Source: Flexivirga aerilata (GTDB lineage Bacteria; Actinomycetota; Actinomycetes; Actinomycetales; Dermatophilaceae). Taken from it: 64,000 nt of DNA. Made by a program: the position numbers and the translations under genes. Shown piece by piece: positions 43,401-52,024 of this stretch (its first letter is position 1; each line of letters starts with the position of its first letter). Location: NCBI RefSeq assembly GCF_013002715.1, contig NZ_JABENB010000001.1:682001-746000 (forward strand), given 5' to 3'. The notes under the pieces were generated by a model that made no database searches, was not told the origin of the DNA, and saw nothing but the letters and a program-made list of their open reading frames with translations.

Positions 43401-44183
43401 ATGCTCGCACCCCGCTCCCGACTCGACAGCCAGTCGCAGATCAGCGATGAGATGGCGCAGCGTCACGAGACGACGCGAGCGCCCGACGGGTCGCTGCCCG
43501 ACTCGACGCTGCTGGACTTCGCGCCCTATCGCAGCTCTGTCCTGCGGCACCCGACGCAGCCGTTGCAGCCGGTCGACCCGGAAGCGGCCGAGCTCTTCGC
43601 CCCCTGCTTCGGTAGCACCGACGTGTGGGCCGGCGAGTCCGACCTGACCACTCAGCATCGCGGCGAACCCATCGGCGAGCGGATGGTCGTCACCGGCCGA
43701 ATCCTGGACAGCGCCGGGCGGCCGGTGCGCCGCCAACTGGTCGAGATCTGGCAGGCCAACTCGGCCGGCCGCTATATCCACCAGAACGATCAGCACCCGG
43801 CACCGCTCGATCCCAACTTCAGTGGCATCGGCCGCTGCCTCACCGACGACGACGGCGGCTACCGGTTCACCACGATCCGGCCCGGCCCCTACCCGTGGCG
43901 CAATCACCTCAACGCTTGGCGGCCCGCGCACATCCACTTCTCGTTGTTCGGCACCGCATTCACCCAGCGTCTGGTGACGCAGATGTACTTCCCGAACGAT
44001 CCGCTGCTGTCGCTGGACCCGATCGCGCAGGCGATCCCCGACGACAGTGCCCGCGCGCGGCTCGTCGCGTCATACGACCACGGAGTGACCACCCACGAAT
44101 GGGCGACCGGCTACCGCTTCGACGTCATCCTCGGCGGCGGTTCGGCGACCCCGCTCGAGTCGCCAGAGGAGCACGATGCTTGA
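43401..44183 (+). CDS. pcaH: Protocatechuate 3,4-dioxygenase beta subunit
   Basis: 260 residues. Fe(III) ligands are visible as Tyr in GRYIHQND, Tyr in GPYPWRNHLNAW and the two His of RPAHIHFSLFG. Together with PcaG it performs intradiol cleavage of protocatechuate to 3-carboxy-cis,cis-muconate. First gene of the operon; its stop overlaps the pcaG start by eight bases. Confidence 0.95.
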   Translation: MLAPRSRLDSQSQISDEMAQRHETTRAPDGSLPDSTLLDFAPYRSSVLRHPTQPLQPVDPEAAELFAPCFGSTDVWAGESDLTTQHRGEPIGERMVVTGRILDSAGRPVRRQLVEIWQANSAGRYIHQNDQHPAPLDPNFSGIGRCLTDDDGGYRFTTIRPGPYPWRNHLNAWRPAHIHFSLFGTAFTQRLVTQMYFPNDPLLSLDPIAQAIPDDSARARLVASYDHGVTTHEWATGYRFDVILGGGSATPLESPEEHDA

Positions 44184-44712
44184 GCCGACCCCGGCCCAGA
44201 CCGTAGGCCCGTTCTTCCACAACGCGCTGCCGACCAACGGCGGGGCCCAGCTGGTGCCACCGGGGCGCCCCAACCTGGTGCGCCTGCACGGCACGGTGTA
44301 TGACGGGGCCGGCTCGCCGGTGCCGGACGCCCTGGTAGAGATCCGGCAGGCCGACCGCAGCGGGATCGTGCCTCAGCTGGCCGGATCCCTGCATGCCCGA
44401 ACGGCTTTCACCGGCTGGGGTCGTGCCGCCACCGACGAGGACGGCCGCTACGAGTTCACCACCGAGGAGCCTGGCGCGGTGGCCGACTCCGCCGCGTTCT
44501 TCGCGGTCGCGGTCTTCGCCCGTGGTCTGCTGGACCGGCTCTTCACCCGCGCCTACCTGCCGGACGCACGGGATGGCCTGCTCGCCCAACTGCCCGCCGA
44601 GCGCGCCGCCACTCTGCTGACCGTGCGCGAGGTCGACGGCTCACTACGCTTCGACATCCGGTTGCAGGGCGAGCAGGAGACGGTCTTCCTGGAGCACCGG
44701 AGCGCGCGGTGA
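44176..44712 (+). CDS. pcaG: Protocatechuate 3,4-dioxygenase alpha subunit
   Basis: 178 residues: PTPAQTVGPFFHNALP at the N-terminus and the intradiol dioxygenase fold (VRLHGTVYDGAGSPVPDALVEI, TDEDGRYEFTT), but without the iron-ligand Tyr/His set, as expected for the alpha subunit. Starts at ATG 44176 within the end of pcaH and ends overlapping pcaB (GTGA). Confidence 0.94.
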   Translation: MLEPTPAQTVGPFFHNALPTNGGAQLVPPGRPNLVRLHGTVYDGAGSPVPDALVEIRQADRSGIVPQLAGSLHARTAFTGWGRAATDEDGRYEFTTEEPGAVADSAAFFAVAVFARGLLDRLFTRAYLPDARDGLLAQLPAERAATLLTVREVDGSLRFDIRLQGEQETVFLEHRSAR

Positions 44713-45905
44713 GCGGCCTGCTCTCCCCCGGGTCGCAAGTCGCGGCCGACCTGCTCGGCGACCAGGCGCTCATCGCCGCCCTGCTACAGACGGAGGTCGC
44801 CTGGGCGCACGCATTGGCTGCTGCCGGCGCGGTCTCGACCGCGCAGGCCGAGGCGGTCGCCGCCGCGGCAGACACGGTGGTCATCGATCCGCATTCGACC
44901 GCCGAATTCACCGCGGCGGCGGGCAATCCCGCGGCGCCGGTAGCGGCGGCCCTGCGGGCGCAGGCGGATGCCGCCGCGCCAGCCGTGCATCGCGGCCTGA
45001 CCAGCCAGGACGCACTGGACACCGCGCTGATGCTATTGACGCGCAACGCCTTCCGGCAGATCGCGACCGACCTCAGCACGACCGCCGACGCGCTCGCCGA
45101 CCTCGCCCGCGAGCATCGCGACACGGTCGCCGCTGGTCGGACCCTGACTCAATGGGCGGTGCCGGTCACCGTCGGGCTGCGCGCGGCACAGTGGCTCACC
45201 GGTGTGCTCGACGCCCGCCAGCTGATCCTCGACCGCATCGAGGAGTTGCCCGTGCAGTATGGCGGGGCCGCCGGCACCCGGGCCCTGGGTGCACACCTCG
45301 CTCCGGGCGAATCCGACGTGCTGCCAACAGAATTCGCCCGCCGGCTGCAGCTGCGCTCACCGCAGCTCCCGTGGCACACCAGGCGCTCTCCGGTGACCGG
45401 GGTCGGCGACGCAGCGGTCACCGTCACCGACGCACTCGGGGTGCTCGCCGCCGACGTCGCGCTGCTCGGCAGACCCGAGATCGACGAACTGCGAGAGCGC
45501 GGCGCTCCAGGGCACGGCACCTCGTCCACCATGCCGCACAAGCAGAACCCGGTGCGGTCGGTGTTGATTCGCTCGTTGGCGGCACAGACCCCACTGCTGG
45601 CGGCACAACTCCACCTGGCCGCCGCCACCGCCGTCGACGAGCGGCCTGACGGCGCATGGCACAGCGAATGGCGCGCGTTCGTTCAACTGCTGGAGTCGAC
45701 CGTCACCACTGCGTCGCTGGCGGCGCCGCTGGCCACCGGGCTCGAGGTGCACACCGACGCGACAGCCGCCCGCGTCGAGGCCGCCGCGCCAGACCTCACC
45801 GCGGAGGGCGGTTCGTCGGTGGGCGACCCCGCGTCATACCTGGGCGATGCGGGACGGTTCGTCGACCTTGTCCTGGAGCGCCATGCCACGGGGACGCGCC
45901 CATGA
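44709..45905 (+). CDS. pcaB: 3-carboxy-cis,cis-muconate cycloisomerase
   Basis: 398-residue fumarase/aspartase superfamily enzyme with the signature GTSSTMPHKQNPVRS near residue 275 and the N-terminal region HRGLTSQDALDTALML. It cyclises 3-carboxymuconate to 4-carboxymuconolactone. Starts at GTG 44709; its stop overlaps pcaD (ATGA). Confidence 0.93.
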   Translation: MSGLLSPGSQVAADLLGDQALIAALLQTEVAWAHALAAAGAVSTAQAEAVAAAADTVVIDPHSTAEFTAAAGNPAAPVAAALRAQADAAAPAVHRGLTSQDALDTALMLLTRNAFRQIATDLSTTADALADLAREHRDTVAAGRTLTQWAVPVTVGLRAAQWLTGVLDARQLILDRIEELPVQYGGAAGTRALGAHLAPGESDVLPTEFARRLQLRSPQLPWHTRRSPVTGVGDAAVTVTDALGVLAADVALLGRPEIDELRERGAPGHGTSSTMPHKQNPVRSVLIRSLAAQTPLLAAQLHLAAATAVDERPDGAWHSEWRAFVQLLESTVTTASLAAPLATGLEVHTDATAARVEAAAPDLTAEGGSSVGDPASYLGDAGRFVDLVLERHATGTRP

Positions 45906-46675
45906 TTGAGCTCGCCTTCACCCGGATCTCCGCAGTTGGCGACAGTGGCCGCCTACTGGTCGTCGGCCCGTCGCTCGGCACCAGCGTGCGGGCCCTGTGG
46001 TCGGCGGTCGCCGGTCTGCTGGACGACGTCGAGGTGGTCGGCTGGGACCTTCCCGGCCACGGCGGCGGCCCGGTCTCCGCACAGGCGTTCACCATCGAAG
46101 ATCTTGCGGCAGCTGTCAGTTCATATGCCGGCAGCTCCGCCGCAGGCCGAACGGTCTACTACGCGGGGGTGTCGCTCGGCGGCGCGGTCGGGTTGCAGCT
46201 GGCGCTGGCCGGACAGCCGTTCGCGGCGATCGGGGTGTTCGCCTCCGACCTGCGGATCGGGCAGCCCGCCGGCTGGTTCGAGCGGGCCGCGCTGGTGCGC
46301 GCCGACGGCACGGCGGCGGTCGTCGCGGGTTCACGAGAGCGGTGGTTCGCCCCCGGGTTCGTCGACCGGGCACCGGGACCCGCCGACCAGTTGCTGGCCG
46401 ACCTGCCCGAGATCGACCGCGACTCATACGCGTTCGCGTGCGAAGCACTCGCCGGGCACGACCTCACGGCCGCTGCTGCCGGCGGGTTCGCCACCCCGAC
46501 ATTGCTGGTCGCCGGGGAGGCGGACGAGGTCGTCACTCCCGCTGCTGTTCGGGCGACGGCCGAGCTTACCCGAGCACCGCACCTGGTGCTGTCGGGCGTC
46601 GGGCACCAGGCCCCGGTCGAGGCTCCGGAACGCACGGCCACCGCCATACAGCATCTGATGGAAGACCCGAGCTGA
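45902..46675 (+). CDS. pcaD: 3-oxoadipate enol-lactonase
   Basis: 257-residue alpha/beta hydrolase. Nucleophile elbow GVSLGGAVG, oxyanion region VVGPSLGTS, acid residue in LLVAGEADEVV and catalytic His in SGVGHQAPVEAPE. It hydrolyses 3-oxoadipate enol-lactone. It is a separate protein here, not fused to PcaC as in the PcaL of several actinobacteria. Confidence 0.9.
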   Translation: MIELAFTRISAVGDSGRLLVVGPSLGTSVRALWSAVAGLLDDVEVVGWDLPGHGGGPVSAQAFTIEDLAAAVSSYAGSSAAGRTVYYAGVSLGGAVGLQLALAGQPFAAIGVFASDLRIGQPAGWFERAALVRADGTAAVVAGSRERWFAPGFVDRAPGPADQLLADLPEIDRDSYAFACEALAGHDLTAAAAGGFATPTLLVAGEADEVVTPAAVRATAELTRAPHLVLSGVGHQAPVEAPERTATAIQHLMEDPS

Positions 46676-46689
46676 GCAGGAGTGTGACG

Positions 46690-47124
46690 ATGACCGACAC
46701 TTACGACGACGGCACGGCGGTGCGCCGCGAGGTACTCGGCGACGCGCACGTCGACCGCGCGATCGCGGCCACGACCGAGTTCACCCACGACTTCCAGGAG
46801 TTCATCACCCGCTACGCCTGGGGCAGCGTGTGGACCCGGCCCGGCCTGGACCGTCCCACGCGGTCGGTCGTGACGCTCACCGCCCTGCTCGCTCACGGGC
46901 ACTGGGAGGAGTTCGCGATGCACGTGCGGGCCGCCCTCCGCAACGGGCTGACCGCGGGAGAGATCGCCGAGGTGATCCTGCACGCGGGCGTCTATTGCGG
47001 CGTCTCGGCGGCAAACCGCGCCTTCGCCATCGCTCGAGAAGTGTTGGAGGACGACGAAGTCGACCTGCCCGACATGCCCGACATGCCCGACATGGACGAC
47101 GCGCATCCGGGCGATCGGACGTGA
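46690..47124 (+). CDS. pcaC: 4-carboxymuconolactone decarboxylase
   Basis: 144 residues of the CMD family: FTHDFQEFITRYAWGSVWTR, VVTLTALLAHGHWEEFAMHV and EVILHAGVYCGVSAANRAF, the pattern of true PcaC and not AhpD (no CxxC). The C-terminus carries a small DMPDMPDMDD repeat. AGGAG precedes the ATG; its stop overlaps pobA (GTGA). Confidence 0.92.
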   Translation: MTDTYDDGTAVRREVLGDAHVDRAIAATTEFTHDFQEFITRYAWGSVWTRPGLDRPTRSVVTLTALLAHGHWEEFAMHVRAALRNGLTAGEIAEVILHAGVYCGVSAANRAFAIAREVLEDDEVDLPDMPDMPDMDDAHPGDRT

Positions 47125-48377
47125 GCGCCGCGAGCCGGATCGACACCGAGGTCGGGATCATCGGCGCGGGTCCCGCCGGCCTCTTGCTGTCGCACCTGCT
47201 GGACCGGGCGAGCATCGACTCGGTCGTGGTCGAGCGACGCACCCGTGCCGAGATCGAGCAGACTCACCGGGCGGGCATCCTCGAGCAGGGGTCGGTGCAG
47301 CTGCTGGTCGAAACCGGCGTGAGCAACCGGGTGCTGACCGATGGGCGCGAACATCATGGGATCGACCTGCGCTTCGGCGGCGTCAGTCACCGCCTCGACT
47401 TCGGCCAGCTGGTCGACGCGTCCAGCTGGCTCTACCCTCAGACCGACGTCTTCCGTGATCTGGCCGCCGCGCGTGACCGGGACGGCGGGGACGTGCGCTA
47501 CGGGGTGGCCGACGCTGTCGTGGACGACCCGACCCTGGATCGGCCGACGATCCACACCACCACCGCTGAGGGTGAGCCGCAGGCGATCCGCTGCCGCACG
47601 GTGGTCGGCGCCGACGGGGCGCACAGCCAGACCCGGCAGCTGATCGCCGGGCGGGCGCAGTACTTCCGCCAATACCCATTCGCCTGGTTCGGCATCCTCT
47701 GCGAGGCACCACCGGCCGCGGCGGAACTCGTCTACTGCCGCTCCGACCGGGGCTTCGCACTGATCTCGCAACGGACCGAGACGCTGCAACGCATGTATTT
47801 CCAGTGCGATCCGGCAATCGACGCCAGCACCTGGTCCGACGACCGCATTTGGTCCGAGCTGCAGTCGCGGGTCGCCGGCGAAGACGATTTCCGGCTGCCG
47901 GAGGGCCCGATCGTGCAGCGCACGGTGCTGCCCTTCCGCTCATTCGTGTGCGAACCGATGCGGCACGCCAACCTGCTGTTGGTCGGCGACGCGGCGCACA
48001 CGGTGCCGCCCACCGGTGCCAAGGGCCTCAACCTCGCGCTGGCCGACGCGGCGCTGGCCGCCGACATGCTGACCCGCGCACACCACGGCGACCGGACCGC
48101 GCTGGACGGCTACTCCGCCCGGGCGCAGGACCGGGTATGGCGCGCGCAGCACTTCTCCTACTGGATGACCACCTTGCTGCACGACGCGCCGAACGAGCAG
48201 GAGTTCGACCGACGCCGGCAGTTGGCCGAGCTGCGCTTGCTGACGCGGTCGGCAGCGGGCGCACGACTGCTCGCGGAGGGTTACACCGGCTGGCCGCACG
48301 AACCGCTGACCGACGGCACTCCCTCCGGCGCGGCTCACGCACGAGTTCGGTGGCCCCTTTCACTCAGTGGAAGGTGA
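47121..48377 (+). CDS. pobA: 4-hydroxybenzoate 3-monooxygenase
   Basis: 418 residues. FAD-binding GIIGAGPAGLLLSHLL, the second FAD motif LLVGDAAHTVPPTGAKGLNLA, and the p-hydroxybenzoate hydroxylase text THRAGILEQGSV and GADGAHSQTRQ. It makes protocatechuate from 4-hydroxybenzoate, feeding PcaHG. Starts at GTG 47121. Its last codons run through the operator-like box that precedes pcaK, giving a slightly extended C-terminus. Confidence 0.94.
   Translation: MSAASRIDTEVGIIGAGPAGLLLSHLLDRASIDSVVVERRTRAEIEQTHRAGILEQGSVQLLVETGVSNRVLTDGREHHGIDLRFGGVSHRLDFGQLVDASSWLYPQTDVFRDLAAARDRDGGDVRYGVADAVVDDPTLDRPTIHTTTAEGEPQAIRCRTVVGADGAHSQTRQLIAGRAQYFRQYPFAWFGILCEAPPAAAELVYCRSDRGFALISQRTETLQRMYFQCDPAIDASTWSDDRIWSELQSRVAGEDDFRLPEGPIVQRTVLPFRSFVCEPMRHANLLLVGDAAHTVPPTGAKGLNLALADAALAADMLTRAHHGDRTALDGYSARAQDRVWRAQHFSYWMTTLLHDAPNEQEFDRRRQLAELRLLTRSAAGARLLAEGYTGWPHEPLTDGTPSGAAHARVRWPLSLSGR
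48357..48373. promoter_or_regulatory. Second pca operator-like box, before pcaK
   Basis: CTTTC-ACTCAGT-GGAAG, matching the pcaH box in spacer length, CTCAGT core and right arm (left arm differs by one base). It lies across the last codons of pobA, 60 bp before the pcaK start, suggesting separate induction of the transporter by the same IclR protein. Confidence 0.6.
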
Positions 48378-48432
48378 TGGTGGTCACAGCTACCACGGCC
48401 AGGAGACGCTGCTGCCTCATCGAGGAGGCAGC

Positions 48433-49671
48433 ATGACAGCATCCACATCCGTTTCGGCCGCGCCGGGCGCGTGGCGGTCCGGCGCGGGCAACTGGCCCTA
48501 CATCTTGTGTTGGCTGGCCGTAGCACTCGACGGCTACGACCTGGTGGTGCTGGGTGCCGTCATACCGACCCTCACCCACTCCGGCGATCTCGGCTTCACC
48601 AGCGAATCCCTCACGACCGCAGCCACCCTCGGCCTGGCCGGCGTCGGCATCGGTGCGGTACTGACCGGGCCACTGGCCGACCGCTTCGGCCGGCGAAACA
48701 ACCTGATCGCCAGCATCGCGTGGTTCTCGGTGTTGACGATCGCGCTGGTCTTCGCGCCCAACGTCACAGTCTTCATCGTGCTGCGCTTCCTCGCCGGCCT
48801 CGGCCTGGGCGCCTGTCTGCCCACGGCGCTGGCGCTGATCAGCGAACACGCCGGCAATGCCCGCCCGAGCGGAGCGATGACCCGGATGATGACCGGCTAC
48901 CACGTCGGTGCCGTCATCACGGCACTGCTCGGCCTGTTCGTGATCGACCAATTCGGCTGGCGGGCAATGTTTCTCATCGGCGGTGCGGCCGGCCTGCTCG
49001 TCGTGCCGGTGATGTGGGTCAAACTGCCCGAGTCCGAGGCCTACCAGCAGCGCAAACGCGCCGACGCGGTGCGGGTGCGGCCGAGCGAAGTCGTGCGGGG
49101 GCGGCTGCTCTGGGTGAGTCTCGGCCTGTGGGTCGCCTCGTTCATGGGCCTGCTCCTGGTCTACGGGCTCAACACCTGGCTGCCCAAGATCATGGAATCG
49201 GCCGGGTATTCGGTGCAGGCCGGGATCGGCCTGCTGCTGACCCTCAACCTCGGCGGGGTGCTCGGCCTCCTGATCGCCGGTCGCATCGCCGACGCGCGCG
49301 GCCAGAAGCAGACCGTGCTGCTGTGGTTCGGCACCGCGGCGGTCGTGCTCGCGCTGCTGTCGATCAAGCTGCAGGCGTCGGCCCTGGTGTATGCCGCGGT
49401 GCTGCTCGCCGGCATCTTCGTCTTCAGCGCACAGGTGCTGGTCTATGCGTGGGTGAGTCAGCTCTACCCGACGGCCGTGCGCGGCACCGCCCTCGGCATG
49501 TCCGCGGGTATCGGCCGCATCGGCGCCATCGTCGGCCCGTCGCTCGGTGGTGCGCTGGTCAGCGCGGGGATCGCCTACCCCTGGGGGTTCTACGCGTTCG
49601 GCACGGCCGCCGCCATCGCGGTCGGTGCGCTGGCGCTGGTGCCGTCCCGGGTGCCGCATCCCGTCAGCTAG
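48433..49671 (+). CDS. pcaK: Aromatic acid:H+ symporter (PcaK-like, MFS)
   Basis: 412 residues with 12 hydrophobic segments. The AAHS-family motif DGYDLVVLGAVIPTL in TM1 has the Asp residues needed for 4-hydroxybenzoate/protocatechuate uptake in PcaK, and GPLADRFGRRNNL is the TM2-3 loop. GAGGAGG precedes ATG 48433. Its position after pobA supports the substrate. Confidence 0.9.
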   Translation: MTASTSVSAAPGAWRSGAGNWPYILCWLAVALDGYDLVVLGAVIPTLTHSGDLGFTSESLTTAATLGLAGVGIGAVLTGPLADRFGRRNNLIASIAWFSVLTIALVFAPNVTVFIVLRFLAGLGLGACLPTALALISEHAGNARPSGAMTRMMTGYHVGAVITALLGLFVIDQFGWRAMFLIGGAAGLLVVPVMWVKLPESEAYQQRKRADAVRVRPSEVVRGRLLWVSLGLWVASFMGLLLVYGLNTWLPKIMESAGYSVQAGIGLLLTLNLGGVLGLLIAGRIADARGQKQTVLLWFGTAAVVLALLSIKLQASALVYAAVLLAGIFVFSAQVLVYAWVSQLYPTAVRGTALGMSAGIGRIGAIVGPSLGGALVSAGIAYPWGFYAFGTAAAIAVGALALVPSRVPHPVS

Positions 49672-49683
49672 AGCAACTGCCGG

Positions 49684-51105
49684 TCAGTCCTGGATCCGCC
49701 GCCACGGCTTGGCCTGCTCGAGCTGCAGCGCCAGCCGCAGCAGCAGCGACTCGGCGCCGTGGTTGGCGCTGAGCATCGCGCCGATCGGCAGCCCCTGGTC
49801 GGTCTGACCGGCCGGCACCGACAGCGCCGGCCCACCCGTCGCGTTGTGCAGCGGGGTGAAGCCCGCGTAGTCGACCAGCCGGCGGAAGTGCTCATCGGCC
49901 GGCAGATCCGCCGCGAGATAGCCGAGTTCGGGGGTGGTGTGGGTCAGCACCGGGCTGAGCACGACGTCCGGGCCGCGGGCGAAGGCGACACGCGAGGCGA
50001 CCGAGGTCGCAAGCAGCCGGCTCAGGTAGACCGGCGCCTTCCAGAGCCGGCGCCGGCCCTGCGCCGCCAGCCCGAGGGTCAGCGGCTCGAGCTTGGCGCG
50101 GTCGAAGTCCTTGCCGAACATCGCCGGACCGGCCGCCTGGATGAGCGCCGACAGGAAGCGCCAGTAGTCGACGAAGTCGGACTTGAAGAACTCCGGCACC
50201 GGCAACTCGTAGGGCTCGACCTCGTGGCCGAGGGACTCCAGCAGGTGCGCGAGCTCGAGCGTTGCGGTCCGCGTGGGCAGATCGGTCGCCGGGCCGACGG
50301 GCGAGTCGAGCAGCAGACCGATGCGCAGCGTGCGGTCGATCGGCCGGTCGACGCCCTCGATCGGCGGCAGCAACCGGTTACGGTGCTGGCGCTGCGCCGC
50401 GAGGTAGAACCCGGCCACGTCGCGCACCGAACGCGCGAGCACCGAGTCGGTGACGACCCGCACCGGCATCGCCTCGCCGCCGTCTGTCAGCCGCAGCCGG
50501 CCGCGGGTCGGCTTCAGCCCGATCAGGCCGCACGCGGCCGCCGGGATGCGGATCGACCCGCCGCCGTCGTTGCCGTGCGCGATCGGCACGACCCCGGACG
50601 CCACCCAGGCCGCCGAACCGCCCGAGCTGCCACCGCTGGAATAGCCCAGATGCCAAGGGTTGTGGGTGTCGCGGGTGACCGTCTCCGTCGTCGCGGTCCA
50701 GCCGAACTCCGGCATCGTGGTGGTGCCGATCGGGATGATGCCGGTCGCGCGGAACTGCGCTGCGACCCGGCCGTCCTTCTTCTGCGGCACGGGAGGTACG
50801 GCGGCAGACCCCTCCGTCATCGGCATCCCACCGACCCGGATGTTGTCCTTGAATGCCGCTGGCACACCGGCGAATTCGGCATCTCCCGGCTCGGCAGCGC
50901 GGTCCCGCGCGCGGGCGAAGTCGTCATACGCCATGGCCTGCAGCTGCGGCTCGAGTCGCTCGGCGCGGGCGATCGCGGCATCGACCGCCTCGCGGGCGCT
51001 GATCTGCTTGGTGCGAATGCGTTCGGCGACACCGGTCGCGTCGAGGTCACCCAACGCGTCGTCGGTGAACGCATGCACCCTGGTCGTCGTCTCCTGGGTC
51101 GTCAC
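49684..51105 (-). CDS. Amidase (amidase-signature family)
   Basis: 473 residues. Ser-cisSer-Lys triad visible as Lys in GVPAAFKDNIRVGG, the Gly/Ser-rich GYSSGGSSGGSAAWVASG and the nucleophile loop GGSIRIPAAACGLIGLKPTRG. Substrate unknown; related proteins include aryl and nylon-oligomer amidases. It lies downstream of the Ter-linked phosphoribosyltransferases on the same strand, 70 bp away, but no family knowledge ties it to them. Confidence 0.9.
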   Translation of the reverse strand: MTTQETTTRVHAFTDDALGDLDATGVAERIRTKQISAREAVDAAIARAERLEPQLQAMAYDDFARARDRAAEPGDAEFAGVPAAFKDNIRVGGMPMTEGSAAVPPVPQKKDGRVAAQFRATGIIPIGTTTMPEFGWTATTETVTRDTHNPWHLGYSSGGSSGGSAAWVASGVVPIAHGNDGGGSIRIPAAACGLIGLKPTRGRLRLTDGGEAMPVRVVTDSVLARSVRDVAGFYLAAQRQHRNRLLPPIEGVDRPIDRTLRIGLLLDSPVGPATDLPTRTATLELAHLLESLGHEVEPYELPVPEFFKSDFVDYWRFLSALIQAAGPAMFGKDFDRAKLEPLTLGLAAQGRRRLWKAPVYLSRLLATSVASRVAFARGPDVVLSPVLTHTTPELGYLAADLPADEHFRRLVDYAGFTPLHNATGGPALSVPAGQTDQGLPIGAMLSANHGAESLLLRLALQLEQAKPWRRIQD

Positions 51106-51175
51106 CTACGTCAACGTACCCTCGGCACCCAGTCCGGACCGGGCGGATCACCGAATGTCACGTGGGAGCGCAGGG

Positions 51176-52024
51176 TCAGCCGACGCCGGCCCCCATCGTG
51201 CGGTCGATGTCGGCAAGCGCCGCGTCCCAGGTGCGCACCCGGTCCGCATAGGCGGAAACGCCTGCCAGACCATCGAATTCGATCGCACGGCTCAGCCAGC
51301 CGCGCAGCTCCGGAGCGGCGGCACGCAGGAAGGCTGACAGCTGGTCGGGCGGCAACGCGAGGACACGGCGGCAGAAGCGCGCGTTGGGCACGAAGCGCGG
51401 CCCGGCAGCGATCGCGAGCAGGTCATCGGGGCCGCCGATCGCCGCCTCGTTGAGCACCGACTCGATCCGTGGCGACCCGGCGAAGCGGTGCGCGTCGACG
51501 ATGTAGAGGTGGCGCACCTGCGCGACCCCGGCCGACAGCAGGCACTGATCCATCGCCAGCTCATGGGTGCCGGTGACCCGGATGTCGTCCAGCGCGAGCA
51601 CGAGCGCGCCGCGCACGTCGCGCTCCGGAGTGAGGTTGTCCGCCCCGACGGCCGACCGACGATCGGCGAGCGCCATGCGCGAGTAGTCGCCGTTGCTCAC
51701 CCCGCGCCGCACGACCCGGAACGCGGTGACGGTGAGATCCGGTCGCAGGGTGCACAGCTGCTGCACGAACGGCGCGAGCAGGCTGTGCGCGGCCGGCGGC
51801 ACCCGGTCGAACGCCGAGGTCGTGACCCGCACCGGCGCGTCGCCGAGCCTGCGGGCCGCGAGCGCGGCGAGTGCCATGGCGTAGCGGCGGGCGACCGCCG
51901 CGTCGCCGTGCTTGAAACGCGAGTAGCCGGTGGCGTCGACGAGTCCGGTGTGCGGCAGGCCGGCATCGCTGGTGAGCCTGGTCAGCCGGATCCGTCGCCG
52001 TGGCGTGAGTTGGTGGTCGTGCAT
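51176..52024 (-). CDS. Ter-cluster phosphoribosyltransferase-like protein 2
   Basis: 282 residues. A PRTase-type PRPP loop LVLALDDIRVTGTHE sits near residue 155, with an upstream region GYSRFKHGDAAVARRYAMAL that aligns with its neighbour (YSLMKHGDLPSIRALGDEL), so the two are paralogues. Such tandem PRTases are part of the proposed nucleoside-like-metabolite module of Ter stress systems. AAGGAGGGG precedes ATG 52024, which lies 43 nt inside the upstream gene. Confidence 0.78.
   Translation of the reverse strand: MHDHQLTPRRRIRLTRLTSDAGLPHTGLVDATGYSRFKHGDAAVARRYAMALAALAARRLGDAPVRVTTSAFDRVPPAAHSLLAPFVQQLCTLRPDLTVTAFRVVRRGVSNGDYSRMALADRRSAVGADNLTPERDVRGALVLALDDIRVTGTHELAMDQCLLSAGVAQVRHLYIVDAHRFAGSPRIESVLNEAAIGGPDDLLAIAAGPRFVPNARFCRRVLALPPDQLSAFLRAAAPELRGWLSRAIEFDGLAGVSAYADRVRTWDAALADIDRTMGAGVG

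Noticed and set aside
49684..51105. Amidase as an established Ter-pathway gene
   Set aside because: It is same-strand and close, but no known link exists and 70 bp separate it from the PRTase; kept only as a question in the findings.
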